Below are positions 52,141 through 62,333 of a stretch of DNA of 64,000 nucleotides, piece by piece; position 1 is the stretch's first letter; the number at the start of each line of letters is the position of its first letter. Source of the stretch: Bacillota bacterium (lineage in GTDB: Bacteria; Bacillota; Clostridia; Acetivibrionales; DSM-27016); NCBI GenBank assembly GCA_023390115.1, contig JAEWDM010000010.1, forward strand, positions 8,889-72,888. The letters run 5' to 3'. The notes under the pieces were generated by a model that did no database searches, was not told the origin of the DNA, and was given only the letters and a program-made list of their open reading frames with translations. The translations under genes were made by a program, and so were the position numbers.

Positions 52141-52851
52141 TTATAAAGCCCCATTATCTTTATTAAAACTCTCCATATACTTCTTCCACCACTCCTGATT
52201 CTCAAGGGTACTCAGCTCCTTATCCAGGTGTGAGATATCTCCCTCAAGAACCACACTAAATTTGCCGTCCTGATAATCTATCACTGTAACAGAGGTATTG
52301 TCAAACCAGGGGATGTTAACCATTTCCTCAAGGCTGCAGCTCCTGAAGGAGCACAGCATTGCTTTTATTGCAGTACCATGTGTTACAATGCATATGTTTT
52401 TTCCTTCATTATTTTTTATTATATACTTAACCTCCGAAAGCAGCCTTTCCTGAAAAGCCTCCATGCTTTCTCCGTTTGGCATCATATGCAGATGAGGCTT
52501 GTTTTCCCATGTGTCATATTCCTCCGGCCATATTTCGGGAAGCTTCTCCCAGCTTTCTCCTTCCCAATCCCCTCCGTTTATTTCCTTAAGCTTATCGGTC
52601 TTTATTATGGGAAGGCCCTTTGCCTTTGCAATGTATCCGCATGTCATAAGTGTCCTCTTCAAGCTGCTGCAGTATATAACATCTATGGGAACATCCCTTA
52701 GCCGCTCCGCCACCCTCTCGGACTGGAGGTGGCCCTTTTTGGTGATATCTCCGTCAGTCCACCCGTGGAAGCGCCTCAATGCATTCCCCTCAGCCTCTGC
52801 ATGGCGTACAAAAACAAGTCTCGTTTTGATAATATCCCCTCCTCCGTACAT
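52141..52851 (-). CDS. Histidine phosphatase family protein
   Basis: A phosphoglycerate mutase-like phosphatase: VFVRHAEAEGN holds the nucleophile His, EINGGDWEGESW the acid/base glutamate region, and CIVTHGTAIKAM the second His. It lies inside the pyr operon between pyrD and the OPRT-like gene. The substrate is unknown; dephosphorylation of a nucleotide or sugar phosphate is possible. The ATG at 52851 has no site ahead of it, but GGAGGAGGGG lies just after it and precedes an ATT at 52833, so the real start is unclear. Confidence 0.85.
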   Translation of the reverse strand: MYGGGDIIKTRLVFVRHAEAEGNALRRFHGWTDGDITKKGHLQSERVAERLRDVPIDVIYCSSLKRTLMTCGYIAKAKGLPIIKTDKLKEINGGDWEGESWEKLPEIWPEEYDTWENKPHLHMMPNGESMEAFQERLLSEVKYIIKNNEGKNICIVTHGTAIKAMLCSFRSCSLEEMVNIPWFDNTSVTVIDYQDGKFSVVLEGDISHLDKELSTLENQEWWKKYMESFNKDNGAL

Positions 52852-52880
52852 ATTTGCTATAAGTTTAACATCTTATGCCG

Positions 52881-53795
52881 TTAAATATTCAGCTCCAGCT
52901 TACCTATTATATCTTCGACACTTTTATAATTATACCTTTCCAGATAGTCTTCTATTCCCCGGCTTACATCCTCGCACACCGACGGATTAACAAAATTTGC
53001 CGTACCTACCATTACGGCAGATGCCCCCGAAAGGAGAAACTCAACGGCATCCTCGCCGCTGCTTATTCCCCCCATGCCTATAACGGGAATTCTAACCGCC
53101 TGTGAAACCTCATATGTCATTCTTACCGCAATAGGCTTTACTGCAGGTCCGGATAGGCCTCCCATATTATTTGCAAGTATGGGGCGTTTCTTATGTATGT
53201 CAACCGCCATTCCCAAAAGGGTGTTTATAAGCGAAACGGCATCCGCCCCTCCCTCTTCTGCGGCAAGAGCGATATCTCTCACATCGGTTACATTTGGAGA
53301 AAGCTTTACAATAAGAGGCTTCCTGCAGCACTCTCTTACCCTTCTGGTTAAAACGCTTGTGCCTCCCTTGCTTGTACCGAACACAAGGCACCCCTCCTTA
53401 ACGTTGGGGCAGGAGATATTCATTTCTATCGCGTCTATATCTGTACCGCTCAGTATTTCCGCCATTTCACAATAATCCTCAATAGTGCTTCCCGCAATGT
53501 TGGCTATAACAGCAATATCAAACTGCTTAAGAAAAGGAAGCTCCTCCTTGATAAAGAACTCCACACCAGGGTTCTGAAGCCCTACGCTGTTTAAAATCCC
53601 CGCAGGGGTTTCGGCAATTCTCGGGGGCTTATTGCCCTGCCTTGGCTTTAACGTCAGCCCCTTTACCGAAATACCTCCCAGTTTATTCAAATCCATGAAA
53701 CGGAAATATTCCCGCCCGAAGCCAAAGGTACCCGAAGCGGCTATAACAGGATTTTTAAGCTTTATGCCGGCTATTTCCACACTAAGATTTGCCAT
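52881..53795 (-). CDS. pyrD: Dihydroorotate dehydrogenase B, catalytic subunit
   Basis: A 304-residue class 1B flavoprotein: NPVIAASGTFGFGREYF, the active-site cysteine in NISCPNVKEGC, and GMGGISSGEDAVEFLLSGA for FMN. With PyrK it oxidises dihydroorotate and passes electrons to NAD+. The start follows GAGGAGGGAGCT and pyrK is just upstream. Confidence 0.95.
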   Translation of the reverse strand: MANLSVEIAGIKLKNPVIAASGTFGFGREYFRFMDLNKLGGISVKGLTLKPRQGNKPPRIAETPAGILNSVGLQNPGVEFFIKEELPFLKQFDIAVIANIAGSTIEDYCEMAEILSGTDIDAIEMNISCPNVKEGCLVFGTSKGGTSVLTRRVRECCRKPLIVKLSPNVTDVRDIALAAEEGGADAVSLINTLLGMAVDIHKKRPILANNMGGLSGPAVKPIAVRMTYEVSQAVRIPVIGMGGISSGEDAVEFLLSGASAVMVGTANFVNPSVCEDVSRGIEDYLERYNYKSVEDIIGKLELNI

Positions 53796-53832
53796 AGCTC
53801 CCTCCTCATTTAAAGGCTTTATTAATTCATTA

Positions 53833-54615
53833 TTAATCCAGTATCACGTCATTGCTCCAAAAGACCGGCCCATCCTTGCAGACATGACTGTATTGCCATT
53901 CGTCCCCGTGCTTCGTTTTACATGCGCATACAAGACATGCCCCTATTCCGCACCCCATTCTTTGCTCTAAGGATACCTGGCACTTTATTCCATGTCTATC
54001 TGCTGTCCGTATTGTCTCCTTTAGCATTGGAAGAGGCCCGCAGGTGTATATTATATCAACCTTTCCTGTGGAAAGCTCCCGATCCAGCAGGCTGGTAATA
54101 ACCCCCTTATGCCCCTCGCTTCCATCGTCGGTTGATATTAAAAGTCTATTGGATGAACTCCTGAACTCATCCGCAAGAACTATATGCTCCTTGCTCCTGA
54201 AGCCTAAAAACGCCATTTTTTTCGCATGCTTCATGCTCTTTAAAAGATACAGCAGCGGAAATATGCCTATGCCCCCGCCCACAACGGCAATCCTTTTATA
54301 TTCAGGAGACACGTCAAAGGGTTTTCCCAGCGGCGCGATTATGTCAGCCAGATCACCGGGGCGGCTTCGTGAAAGATACTCCGTACCCAGTCCCTTTACC
54401 TGAAATACTATGTCAAAGGTGCCTCTGCTCCGATCTATATCACAAATACTTACGGGACGCCTCAGCAGGGCATTTATTCCCTCACTGCATTTAATATTCA
54501 CAAATTGTCCCGGAAGGGCATTTTCCGCCACGTATTGACATTTCAAGGTCATTTTAAAAATGCCGGGAGCCAGCCTGTCAATGCTTTCTATTTCCTCCTT
54601 CAGAGCCTTAGCCAT
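53833..54615 (-). CDS. pyrK: Dihydroorotate dehydrogenase B, electron transfer subunit
   Basis: A 260-residue ferredoxin-reductase-like protein: FAD site RRPVSICDID, an NAD(H) domain VVGGGIGIFPLLYLL, and the [2Fe-2S] cysteines in MGCGIGACLVCACKT and SHVCKDGP. It carries electrons from PyrD to NAD+. ATG 54615 follows GGAGGGG; a TTG four codons upstream overlaps that site. Confidence 0.94.
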   Translation of the reverse strand: MAKALKEEIESIDRLAPGIFKMTLKCQYVAENALPGQFVNIKCSEGINALLRRPVSICDIDRSRGTFDIVFQVKGLGTEYLSRSRPGDLADIIAPLGKPFDVSPEYKRIAVVGGGIGIFPLLYLLKSMKHAKKMAFLGFRSKEHIVLADEFRSSSNRLLISTDDGSEGHKGVITSLLDRELSTGKVDIIYTCGPLPMLKETIRTADRHGIKCQVSLEQRMGCGIGACLVCACKTKHGDEWQYSHVCKDGPVFWSNDVILD

Positions 54616-54638
54616 TGTCCCCTCCAAATTTTATTATT

Positions 54639-57600
54639 TTATATATCAAATACGCTTAAATTGACAATGTCCAGATCTCCGGGCTCCTTGCCCAGCCTCA
54701 GACATTCAATTACCGCATTTGCAGTGTCCAGTGACGTAAGACAGGGAATGGACATCTCCACTGCCTTTCTCCTTATTTTAAATCCGTCCCTCTCGGGCTT
54801 TCTGCCCTTAGTCGGGGTATTTATAACCAGGCTTATTTTGCCCGAGTCAATGAGGTCAATAATATTGGGAGAGCCGTCGTCAATCTTCTTTACGGCATTT
54901 GTCGCTATCCCCTGAGTATTAAGCATTTTTGCGGTTTTGCCGGTTGCCCACAGCTCAAAGCCCAGCTTTTCAAACCTTTCCGCTATTTCAATAAGCTCAG
55001 GCTTATCGGTATCTCTCACCGTCATGAGAATTCCCCCGCCTTTTTGGGGCAGCTTTATTCCCGAGCCTATTATTCCCTTGTACAGAGCTTCCGCCACAGT
55101 TTTTGCTATGCCGAGCACCTCTCCCGTGGACTTCATTTCAGGCCCTAAGCTGGTGTCAACATCGTGCAGCTTTTCGAAGGAAAACACAGGAACCTTTACC
55201 GCCACATAATCGGCCTCTCTGTACAAGCCCGTACCGTATTTGAAATCGCTTAGCTTTTTCCCCGTCATCAGCTTTGTGGCAATGTTTACCATAGGTATTC
55301 CAGTAACCTTGCTTATATACGGAACAGTACGGCTTGAGCGCGGATTTACCTCTATGACATAAACCTGCCCGTTGGACAGCACATACTGGATATTAACCAG
55401 CCCCACCACATGAAGCGCCTTTGCAAGCCTTTCGGTATAATCTACTATAACCTTTTTTATTTTATCCTCTACAGTCTGAGTGGGATATACCGAAATACTA
55501 TCCCCCGAGTGTACGCCGGCTCTTTCAAGATGCTCCATAATTCCCGGTATAAGTATGTTCTCACCGTCGCATATGGCGTCCACCTCTATTTCCTTGCCCA
55601 CCATATATTTATCAATAAGTATAGGGTGCTCCTGTTTTACCCGGTTTATTATCTCCATAAACTCGGCGATGTCCTTATCATTGTATGCAATTTCCATTCC
55701 CTGGCCTCCCAGTACGTAGGAAGGCCTTACAAGCACAGGATACCCCAGCTCCTCCGCCGCATCCAGTGCCTCCGGAAGAGTAAACACTGTCCTTCCCCTG
55801 GGCCTTGGTATGTCAAGCTCCTGAAGTATTTCATCAAATTTTTCCCTGTCCTCCGCGGCGTCCACATACTTAGGCTCGGTGCCAAATATTTTTAGCCCCA
55901 TCTCGCTTAAGGCCTTGGTAAGCTTAATAGCAGTCTGTCCTCCGAACTGTACAATGGCGCCCACCGGTTTTTCAGTTTCCACTATATTCTCAACATCCTC
56001 AGCAGTTAAGGGCTCAAAATACAGCCTGTCGGAGGTATCGAAATCAGTGCTCACCGTTTCAGGATTATTGTTTGCAATTATTGTCTCGTAACCGGCCTCC
56101 TTGAGAGCCCAAACCGAATGTACCGAGCAGTAGTCGAATTCTATTCCCTGACCTATTCTTATAGGCCCTGAGCCTATGACCAGCACCTTCTCCCGGTCCG
56201 ACTCCTTGACCTCACAAAAGCTGTCATAGGTTGAATAATAGTAGGGTGTAACCGCTTCAAACTCTGCCGCACATGTATCCACCATCTTATATACGGCATT
56301 TATGCCAAAGTCCTTTCTTCTCGTACGGATATCTCTCTTATCACATGCAATAAAGTCCGCAATAACGGCATCGGTAAACCCAAGCTTCTTTGCCTTTCTT
56401 AAAATTTCAGGCGTCAGATCCTCCAGAGTGAGGGCCTTCAGCTTTTCCTCCATAAGAACAAGCTCCTTTAGCTTGCAAAGGAAAAAGTCATCTATCTTCG
56501 TTATTTCATGTATTTCCTCAATTGATATGCTCCTTCTTATGGCTTCCGCTATTACAAAAATCCTTTCGTCATTCACGTCGTTAAGCCGACGGAATATCTG
56601 CTCCCCGTCCAGCTTCTTATATAAATCCTGCTCAAGCGTGAACAGCCCCAGCTCAAGAGAGCGTATTGCCTTCATAAGAGCCGCTTCAAAGGAGCTGCTT
56701 ATTGCCATTACCTCACCTGTCGCCTTCATCTGCGTCCCGAGGGTCCTTTTAGCCTTTACAAACTTATCAAAGGGCCACTTGGGTATCTTCACCACAACAT
56801 AGTCCAGAGTGGGCTCAAAGCAGGCATATGTTTTGCCTGTGACGGCGTTCCTTATTTCATCCAAGCCATAGCCTATCGCTATTTTTGTGGCAACCTTGGC
56901 AATCGGATAGCCGGTAGCCTTCGATGCCAGGGCAGATGAGCGGCTTACCCTCGGGTTTACCTCTATAACGGCATATTCAAAGCTTGTGGGATGCAGTGCA
57001 AACTGCACATTGCAGCCTCCCTCTATTCCAAGCGCGGATATTATTTTAAGAGAAGCAGAGCGCAGCATTTGATATTCCTTGTCTGCAAGCGTCTGGGAAG
57101 GAGCCACAACAATGCTGTCCCCCGTATGTACACCCACAGGGTCAATGTTTTCCATATTGCATACCGTGATTACGTTTCCCTTGCTGTCCCTCATGACCTC
57201 ATATTCTATTTCCTTCCACCCCGATATGCACTTCTCAATCAATACCTGTGTCACCCTGCTGAGACGCAAGCCGTTAGTTCCTATTTCCTGAAGCTCCTCC
57301 TTAGTATACGCTATTCCCCCTCCCGAGCCGCCAAGCGTGTAGGCGGGACGTACTATTACGGGATAGCCTATTTCATTTGCAAAGTCCAGAGCGTCGTCTA
57401 TAGTATTTACAACCTTGCTTGCAATGCACGGCTCGCCTATGCGCTCCATAGTATCCTTAAAGTCCTGCCTGTCCTCCGCCATTTTTATTGCCTCGGTGGC
57501 GGTGCCAAGCAGCTTAACACCCTGCTCCTTTAAAAATCCCGATTCCGCAAGCTCCATTGCCAGATTAAGGCCAGTCTGCCCCCCGAGCGTCGGCAGAATA

Positions 57601-57854
57601 CTGTCGGGCTTCTCTTCAGTAATTATTTTCTTTACTACCTCCGCCTTAAGAGGCTCTATATATACCTTGTCCGCTATATTAGTGTCGGTCATAATGGTTG
57701 CAGGATTGCTGTTTACCAGTACCACCTCAATATTTTCTTCCTTCAAAGCCTGACAGGCTTGTGTTCCCGCATAATCAAATTCAGCGGCCTGACCTATTAT
57801 AATAGGTCCCGAGCCTATAACCAGTACCTTTTTTACATCCTTGCGCTTTGGCAT
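54639..57854 (-). CDS. carB: Carbamoyl phosphate synthase, large subunit
   Basis: A full-length 1071-residue protein with two homologous ATP-grasp halves (VLVIGSGPIIIGQAAEFDYAG and VLVIGSGPIRIGQGIEFDYC), an oligomerisation region between them and a C-terminal MGS regulatory domain, where UMP and other effectors act in known enzymes. It makes carbamoyl phosphate from bicarbonate, ammonia and two ATP. Placement in the pyr operon suggests it serves pyrimidines; any arginine role is unseen. Confidence 0.97.
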   Translation of the reverse strand: MPKRKDVKKVLVIGSGPIIIGQAAEFDYAGTQACQALKEENIEVVLVNSNPATIMTDTNIADKVYIEPLKAEVVKKIITEEKPDSILPTLGGQTGLNLAMELAESGFLKEQGVKLLGTATEAIKMAEDRQDFKDTMERIGEPCIASKVVNTIDDALDFANEIGYPVIVRPAYTLGGSGGGIAYTKEELQEIGTNGLRLSRVTQVLIEKCISGWKEIEYEVMRDSKGNVITVCNMENIDPVGVHTGDSIVVAPSQTLADKEYQMLRSASLKIISALGIEGGCNVQFALHPTSFEYAVIEVNPRVSRSSALASKATGYPIAKVATKIAIGYGLDEIRNAVTGKTYACFEPTLDYVVVKIPKWPFDKFVKAKRTLGTQMKATGEVMAISSSFEAALMKAIRSLELGLFTLEQDLYKKLDGEQIFRRLNDVNDERIFVIAEAIRRSISIEEIHEITKIDDFFLCKLKELVLMEEKLKALTLEDLTPEILRKAKKLGFTDAVIADFIACDKRDIRTRRKDFGINAVYKMVDTCAAEFEAVTPYYYSTYDSFCEVKESDREKVLVIGSGPIRIGQGIEFDYCSVHSVWALKEAGYETIIANNNPETVSTDFDTSDRLYFEPLTAEDVENIVETEKPVGAIVQFGGQTAIKLTKALSEMGLKIFGTEPKYVDAAEDREKFDEILQELDIPRPRGRTVFTLPEALDAAEELGYPVLVRPSYVLGGQGMEIAYNDKDIAEFMEIINRVKQEHPILIDKYMVGKEIEVDAICDGENILIPGIMEHLERAGVHSGDSISVYPTQTVEDKIKKVIVDYTERLAKALHVVGLVNIQYVLSNGQVYVIEVNPRSSRTVPYISKVTGIPMVNIATKLMTGKKLSDFKYGTGLYREADYVAVKVPVFSFEKLHDVDTSLGPEMKSTGEVLGIAKTVAEALYKGIIGSGIKLPQKGGGILMTVRDTDKPELIEIAERFEKLGFELWATGKTAKMLNTQGIATNAVKKIDDGSPNIIDLIDSGKISLVINTPTKGRKPERDGFKIRRKAVEMSIPCLTSLDTANAVIECLRLGKEPGDLDIVNLSVFDI

Positions 57855-57890
57855 TTTAATCCATCCCCCATTTATATCAATTACATACTG

Positions 57891-58967
57891 TTAGCTGACT
57901 TTGTGCTTCTTCATCATATCAATAAATCCGTCGAACAAATAAGCTGTGTCGGCAGGCCCGGGTGACGCCTCGGGGTGGAACTGTACCGTAAACAAAGGAA
58001 CGTCCTTGTACCTTACCCCTTCAACAGTCCCATCATTCATATTCCTGTGGCTTACCTCCATTCTGCCGCTGTCCATCGAACCCTCAACTATAGTGTATCC
58101 ATGATTCTGTGACGTAATATAGGTTAAATCCTTTTTCAAATCCTTAACAGGATGGTTGCAGCCTCTGTGGCCATACTTAAGCTTCTCTGTGTCCGCGTTG
58201 TTTGCAAGGGCGGTAAGCTGGTGCCCCAGGCAAATTCCGAAGATAGGCTTTTTACCCATCAAGGCTTTTATTGTTTCTATCTCATGAGTACAGTCCTTAG
58301 GATCTCCGGGCCCGTTTGAAAGCATTATACCGTCCGGATTGACAGACAGTATATCTTCAGCGGAAGACCATGCCGGGAAAACATATACCTCACAGTCTCT
58401 TTTAAGCAGTGAACGGATTATATTCTGTTTAATACCGTAATCCAAAAGAGCCACCTTAAGGCCTTTTCCTTCGTAGTGAATTACCTCCTTCGTTGTCACC
58501 TGGCGCACAGGATCTTTTATCGTGTACTGCTTTATTTCCTCCAATCTGCTTTCCAAATCAAAGTCCTCATGAGTTGATATTATGCCCTTCATGGTGCCCT
58601 TATCCCTCAGTATCCTTGTAAGGGCTCTGGTATCTATTCCCTCTATGCCTATTATGTTATGCCTTTTAAGATATTCATTTAATGACTCTATCGATCTCCA
58701 ATTGCTTGGCGTTCTGCAGAGCTCCCTTACAATAAAGCCCCTTACCTGAGGCTTGCCGGACTCTATATCCTCCAGATTAACGCCATAATTCCCTATAAGA
58801 GGATAAGTCATTGTTACGATTTGTCCACAGTAAGACGGATCCGTCAAAACCTCCTGATATCCTGTCATCCCCGTATTAAAAACTATTTCGCCTATTATTT
58901 CCCCTGTTATCCCGAAACTGTTTCCATAAAAAATTGTACCGTCCTCTAAAGCTAAAACCGCTTTCAT
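57891..58967 (-). CDS. carA: Carbamoyl phosphate synthase, small subunit
   Basis: A 358-residue protein with an N-terminal domain (LALEDGTIFYGNSFG, NTGMTGYQEVLTDPSY) and a C-terminal class I glutaminase with the nucleophile in FGICLGHQL and HPEASPGP. It feeds ammonia to CarB. ATG 58967 follows GGGAGGAATTTGG; a longer frame start nine codons earlier overlaps that site. Confidence 0.96.
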   Translation of the reverse strand: MKAVLALEDGTIFYGNSFGITGEIIGEIVFNTGMTGYQEVLTDPSYCGQIVTMTYPLIGNYGVNLEDIESGKPQVRGFIVRELCRTPSNWRSIESLNEYLKRHNIIGIEGIDTRALTRILRDKGTMKGIISTHEDFDLESRLEEIKQYTIKDPVRQVTTKEVIHYEGKGLKVALLDYGIKQNIIRSLLKRDCEVYVFPAWSSAEDILSVNPDGIMLSNGPGDPKDCTHEIETIKALMGKKPIFGICLGHQLTALANNADTEKLKYGHRGCNHPVKDLKKDLTYITSQNHGYTIVEGSMDSGRMEVSHRNMNDGTVEGVRYKDVPLFTVQFHPEASPGPADTAYLFDGFIDMMKKHKVS

Positions 58968-59046
58968 CCAAATTCCTCCCTTTAAGATAAGCACAGCTTA
59001 TCAGATAAGCAACAGATTAACGGTTGCTTGAAGCCCATGCAGAGCA

Positions 59047-59982
59047 CTAACAAATTGCCTTATTTATATCTTCCTTCATCCTTATTGCCTCGGCCCTGCA
59101 TGCCTCGTCAAAGCAATCCTCTCCATACCTGCCCTTCCATGTATCGGATTTATAAGCGCACATTATGCTTCTGGATGCATTTACTATTGCTCCAAGTCCG
59201 TCCTTGTTAAATGAATTGGCAATGTCCCTTGCTGTTCCGCCCTGGGCACCGTATCCCGGCACAAGAATATATGAATTTTTCATAATTCCCCTTAAAATCT
59301 TTGCCTGTCCGGGGTAAGTGGCGCCCACTACTGCCCCGATGCTGCTGTAGCCATACTTTCCGGTCATGCCTTCTCCCCACTCCGCAACATGTCCCGCTAC
59401 AATTTCATATATGCTTCTTCCATCCTGAGTTACAATATCCTGCAGCTGTCCCGAGGATTTATTTGATGTCTTTACAAGTATAAAAACACCCTTTCCATAC
59501 TTTTTACAGTCCTCTACAAAGGGCTGGATACCGTCACATCCTAAGTATGGGTTCACCGTCAGGGCATCGGCACTGAAAGCCTCCTCAAAAACCCCGTCCG
59601 CAATTTGCGTTTTGCCCAAAAAGGCTGTGGAATAGGCCTCTGCCGTACTTCCTATATCATTTCTTTTTCCGTCGGCAATTACCATAAGACCCTTTTCCTT
59701 TGCATATTTCACAGTTCTGTCAAATACCCGGAGTCCTTCAATACCATACATTTCATAATACGCAAGCTGGGGCTTCACGGCAGGTACAATGTCATGCACG
59801 GAATCTATTATTCTCCTGTTAAAAATCCATATTGCCTCCGATGCACCCTTAATATTCTCTCCATGCTCGCCGAAAGCAGAAGCTCTGACGGCTGAAGGCA
59901 CATATTCTATTCTGGGATCCAGGCCCACAACCGTAGGATTATTTTTCTCCTTTATTTTCTCAATAAGCTTGTCTATAAACAT
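59047..59982 (-). CDS. pyrF: Orotidine 5'-phosphate decarboxylase (type 2)
   Basis: A 311-residue enzyme, about 80 longer than the Bacillus type, which places it in the type 2 subfamily. Active-site DGKRNDIGSTAEAY (DxKxxD), VGLDPRIEYVP and GYGAQGGTA are visible. It decarboxylates OMP to UMP. The start follows AAAAGGGAG. Confidence 0.95.
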   Translation of the reverse strand: MFIDKLIEKIKEKNNPTVVGLDPRIEYVPSAVRASAFGEHGENIKGASEAIWIFNRRIIDSVHDIVPAVKPQLAYYEMYGIEGLRVFDRTVKYAKEKGLMVIADGKRNDIGSTAEAYSTAFLGKTQIADGVFEEAFSADALTVNPYLGCDGIQPFVEDCKKYGKGVFILVKTSNKSSGQLQDIVTQDGRSIYEIVAGHVAEWGEGMTGKYGYSSIGAVVGATYPGQAKILRGIMKNSYILVPGYGAQGGTARDIANSFNKDGLGAIVNASRSIMCAYKSDTWKGRYGEDCFDEACRAEAIRMKEDINKAIC

Positions 59983-60030
59983 TTAAAGCACTCCCTTTTA
60001 GGTTTATCTGCAGCCTAAAGCAATTATGTT

Positions 60031-61320
60031 CTATAGCAGCACCTTTTCCCTCACAACAATTTTTCCGTTAACAATAGTACAGTTGACTGTTCCGCAGAGG
60101 CGGTATCCATCAAACGGAGAGTTCTTTGCCTTTGATTTGAACTTCTGTATGTCAACGGCGTATTCCTCATCCATGTCAACAATCACAATATCCGCAGGCC
60201 TTCCGGTATCAATAACACCCTTATTGAGTCCCAGTATTTTTGAAGGATTGACGCACATTTTTTCCACCAGCTGCTCCATTGTAATATGTCCAGGCCTCAC
60301 AAGGTTTGTTATTGCAAGAGGAAGAGCCGTCTCAAACCCTACCATCCCATTCAGCGCAGCATTAAACTCAACATTTTTTTCGTCATAGTGATGAGGAGCG
60401 TGATCGGTGGCTATTATATCTATGGTTCCGTCCCGGAGCCCGTCAATTACCGCATCGACATCCTTTTGCGTCCTCAATGGGGGATTGACCTTCGCATAGG
60501 TATTAAAGCCGCTGCATGCCTCCTCTGTTATGGAGAAATAATGGGGGCAGGTCTCGGCCGTAACCTTTACCCCCCGCTTTTTTGCGTTGCGTATAAGGTC
60601 AACCGACAGCTCGGTGCTGATATGCGCCAGGTGTATGGGTGTCTTTGTGTATTCTGCCAGAATTAAGTCTCTCGACACCATTATTTCCTCCGCCGCTGAC
60701 GGAATTCCCTTAAGCCCCATCACCGTTGACTGGTAACCCTCATTCATAACACCCTCATCCGCAAGCTCAAGATCCTCACAATGTGAAATGACCGTCATAT
60801 CAAACATGGATGCATACTGAAGCACCTTTTTCATTAAGGATGCACTTCTTACGGGCTTACCGTCATCCGACACCGCAACGGCACCGGCAAATTTAAGCTC
60901 GCCTATTTCGGACAGCTCCTCACCCTTTTGCCCTTTGGATATTGCCCCTATGGGATATACATTTACCAGGCCCTCATGCTTGCCCTTATTCATTACATAT
61001 TTGATCATGGCCTGATTATCTATTACGGGGTTTGTGTTGGGCATGCACGCGATAGATGTGAAGCCTCCCATTGCGGCACTCCTCGTCCCGCTTTCGATAT
61101 CCTCCTTATACTCAAAGCCGGGATCCCTCAAATGGCAGTGCGCATCCACAAGCCCCGGCAGAATATACTTTCCCGAGGCGTCAATCAGGTCACAATTAGG
61201 CGGCTCCTGTATGTCCTTTCCTATTTCGGTAATTCTGCCGTTTTCTATAACCAGGTCCAGAGTTCCGCTTTTCTTTTGATTGCTGCCTATAACATGTCCA
61301 TTTTTAATTAAGATTTTCAC
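60031..61320 (-). CDS. pyrC: Dihydroorotase
   Basis: A 429-residue class I dihydroorotase: the metal ligands are in DAHCHLRDPG (HxH), with VISHCEDLEL, HLAHIS and DIIATDHAPHH. It cyclises carbamoyl aspartate. It starts at GTG 61320 behind AAGGAGGGGCAGCA and overlaps pyrB by 17 bases, so the two are translationally coupled and may form a PyrB-PyrC complex as in some bacteria. Confidence 0.96.
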   Translation of the reverse strand: MKILIKNGHVIGSNQKKSGTLDLVIENGRITEIGKDIQEPPNCDLIDASGKYILPGLVDAHCHLRDPGFEYKEDIESGTRSAAMGGFTSIACMPNTNPVIDNQAMIKYVMNKGKHEGLVNVYPIGAISKGQKGEELSEIGELKFAGAVAVSDDGKPVRSASLMKKVLQYASMFDMTVISHCEDLELADEGVMNEGYQSTVMGLKGIPSAAEEIMVSRDLILAEYTKTPIHLAHISTELSVDLIRNAKKRGVKVTAETCPHYFSITEEACSGFNTYAKVNPPLRTQKDVDAVIDGLRDGTIDIIATDHAPHHYDEKNVEFNAALNGMVGFETALPLAITNLVRPGHITMEQLVEKMCVNPSKILGLNKGVIDTGRPADIVIVDMDEEYAVDIQKFKSKAKNSPFDGYRLCGTVNCTIVNGKIVVREKVLL

Positions 61321-62242
61321 TGCTGCCCCTCCTTGTTAAAAGATATAAAAGTGCCATTCTGACTGCCACTCCGTTGGTTACCTGCTCGTTAATAACAGAT
61401 TGTCCGCAGTCCACTACCTTTGAGGACAATTCAACACCCCTGTTGACGGGGCCGGGATGCATTACCAGAGCGTCCTCCTTAGCAAACCTCAGACGCTTGT
61501 CGTCAAGCCCGAAGAATCTTGCGTATTCCCTTACTGTGGGAAACAGGCCCTTCTTTTGCCTCTCAAGCTGTATTCTCAGCCCCATTACAACATCGGCGTC
61601 TATAAGCGCCTCCTGTATTGTGCTGTATACTCTTATGCCGAGATTTTCTATTCCAGGAGGCATTAACGTTGCCGGACCTGCAACACTAACCTCTGCTCCC
61701 ATCTTAACAAGTCCCCATATGTTGCTTCTCGCAACCCTGCTGTGGTATATATCCCCTATTATGGCTATTTTCAAATCCTTCAGCGTGCCCTTTTTCTCAA
61801 GTATGGTAAACATATCAAGAAGTGCCTGAGTGGGGTGCTCGTTCATACCGTCTCCCGCGTTAATTACAGAAGCATTTACATTCTGTGCGAGAAGATGCGG
61901 AGCTCCGGACATGGAATGTCTTATCACAATTACGTCCGCTCCCATCATGTCTATTGTTTTTCCGGTATCTATGAGAGATTCGCCCTTTGCTATACTGCTT
62001 CCAGATGCAGATATGTTTGCCGCGCCGGCACTCATATATTTAGACGCCAGCTCAAACGACAGTCTTGTCCTGGTACTGTTCTCATAAAATAAGGTGATTA
62101 TTGACTTACCCTGCAAATGCGGCGTCTTTTTGTTCTTTGAAGCAAGAATATACTTCATTGTCTTAGCGGTTTCCAGAATGTAGCCAATCTCTTCTGCCGT
62201 CATATCCTTAAGTCCCAGTACATCCTTTGATTTTAATATCAC
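61304..62242 (-). CDS. pyrB: Aspartate carbamoyltransferase, catalytic subunit
   Basis: A 312-residue enzyme with the carbamoyl-phosphate motif ENSTRTRLSFELA, the SSIAKGESLIDT loop, and HPTQALLDMFT. No pyrI regulatory subunit follows, so control is probably at the transcript. GTG 62242 is the likely start, behind AAAGGTGGGG; another GTG lies four codons earlier. Upstream is a terminator crossed by a short leader ORF. Confidence 0.95.
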   Translation of the reverse strand: MILKSKDVLGLKDMTAEEIGYILETAKTMKYILASKNKKTPHLQGKSIITLFYENSTRTRLSFELASKYMSAGAANISASGSSIAKGESLIDTGKTIDMMGADVIVIRHSMSGAPHLLAQNVNASVINAGDGMNEHPTQALLDMFTILEKKGTLKDLKIAIIGDIYHSRVARSNIWGLVKMGAEVSVAGPATLMPPGIENLGIRVYSTIQEALIDADVVMGLRIQLERQKKGLFPTVREYARFFGLDDKRLRFAKEDALVMHPGPVNRGVELSSKVVDCGQSVINEQVTNGVAVRMALLYLLTRRGSSENLN

Positions 62243-62333
62243 CGTACACCCCACCTTTTTACTTAGTTTGTTAAAGAACTTACTTATAAGGCGCTTTATA
62301 AGCTGTCAGGCCGCTTAAATAGCTGCCAGCTGC

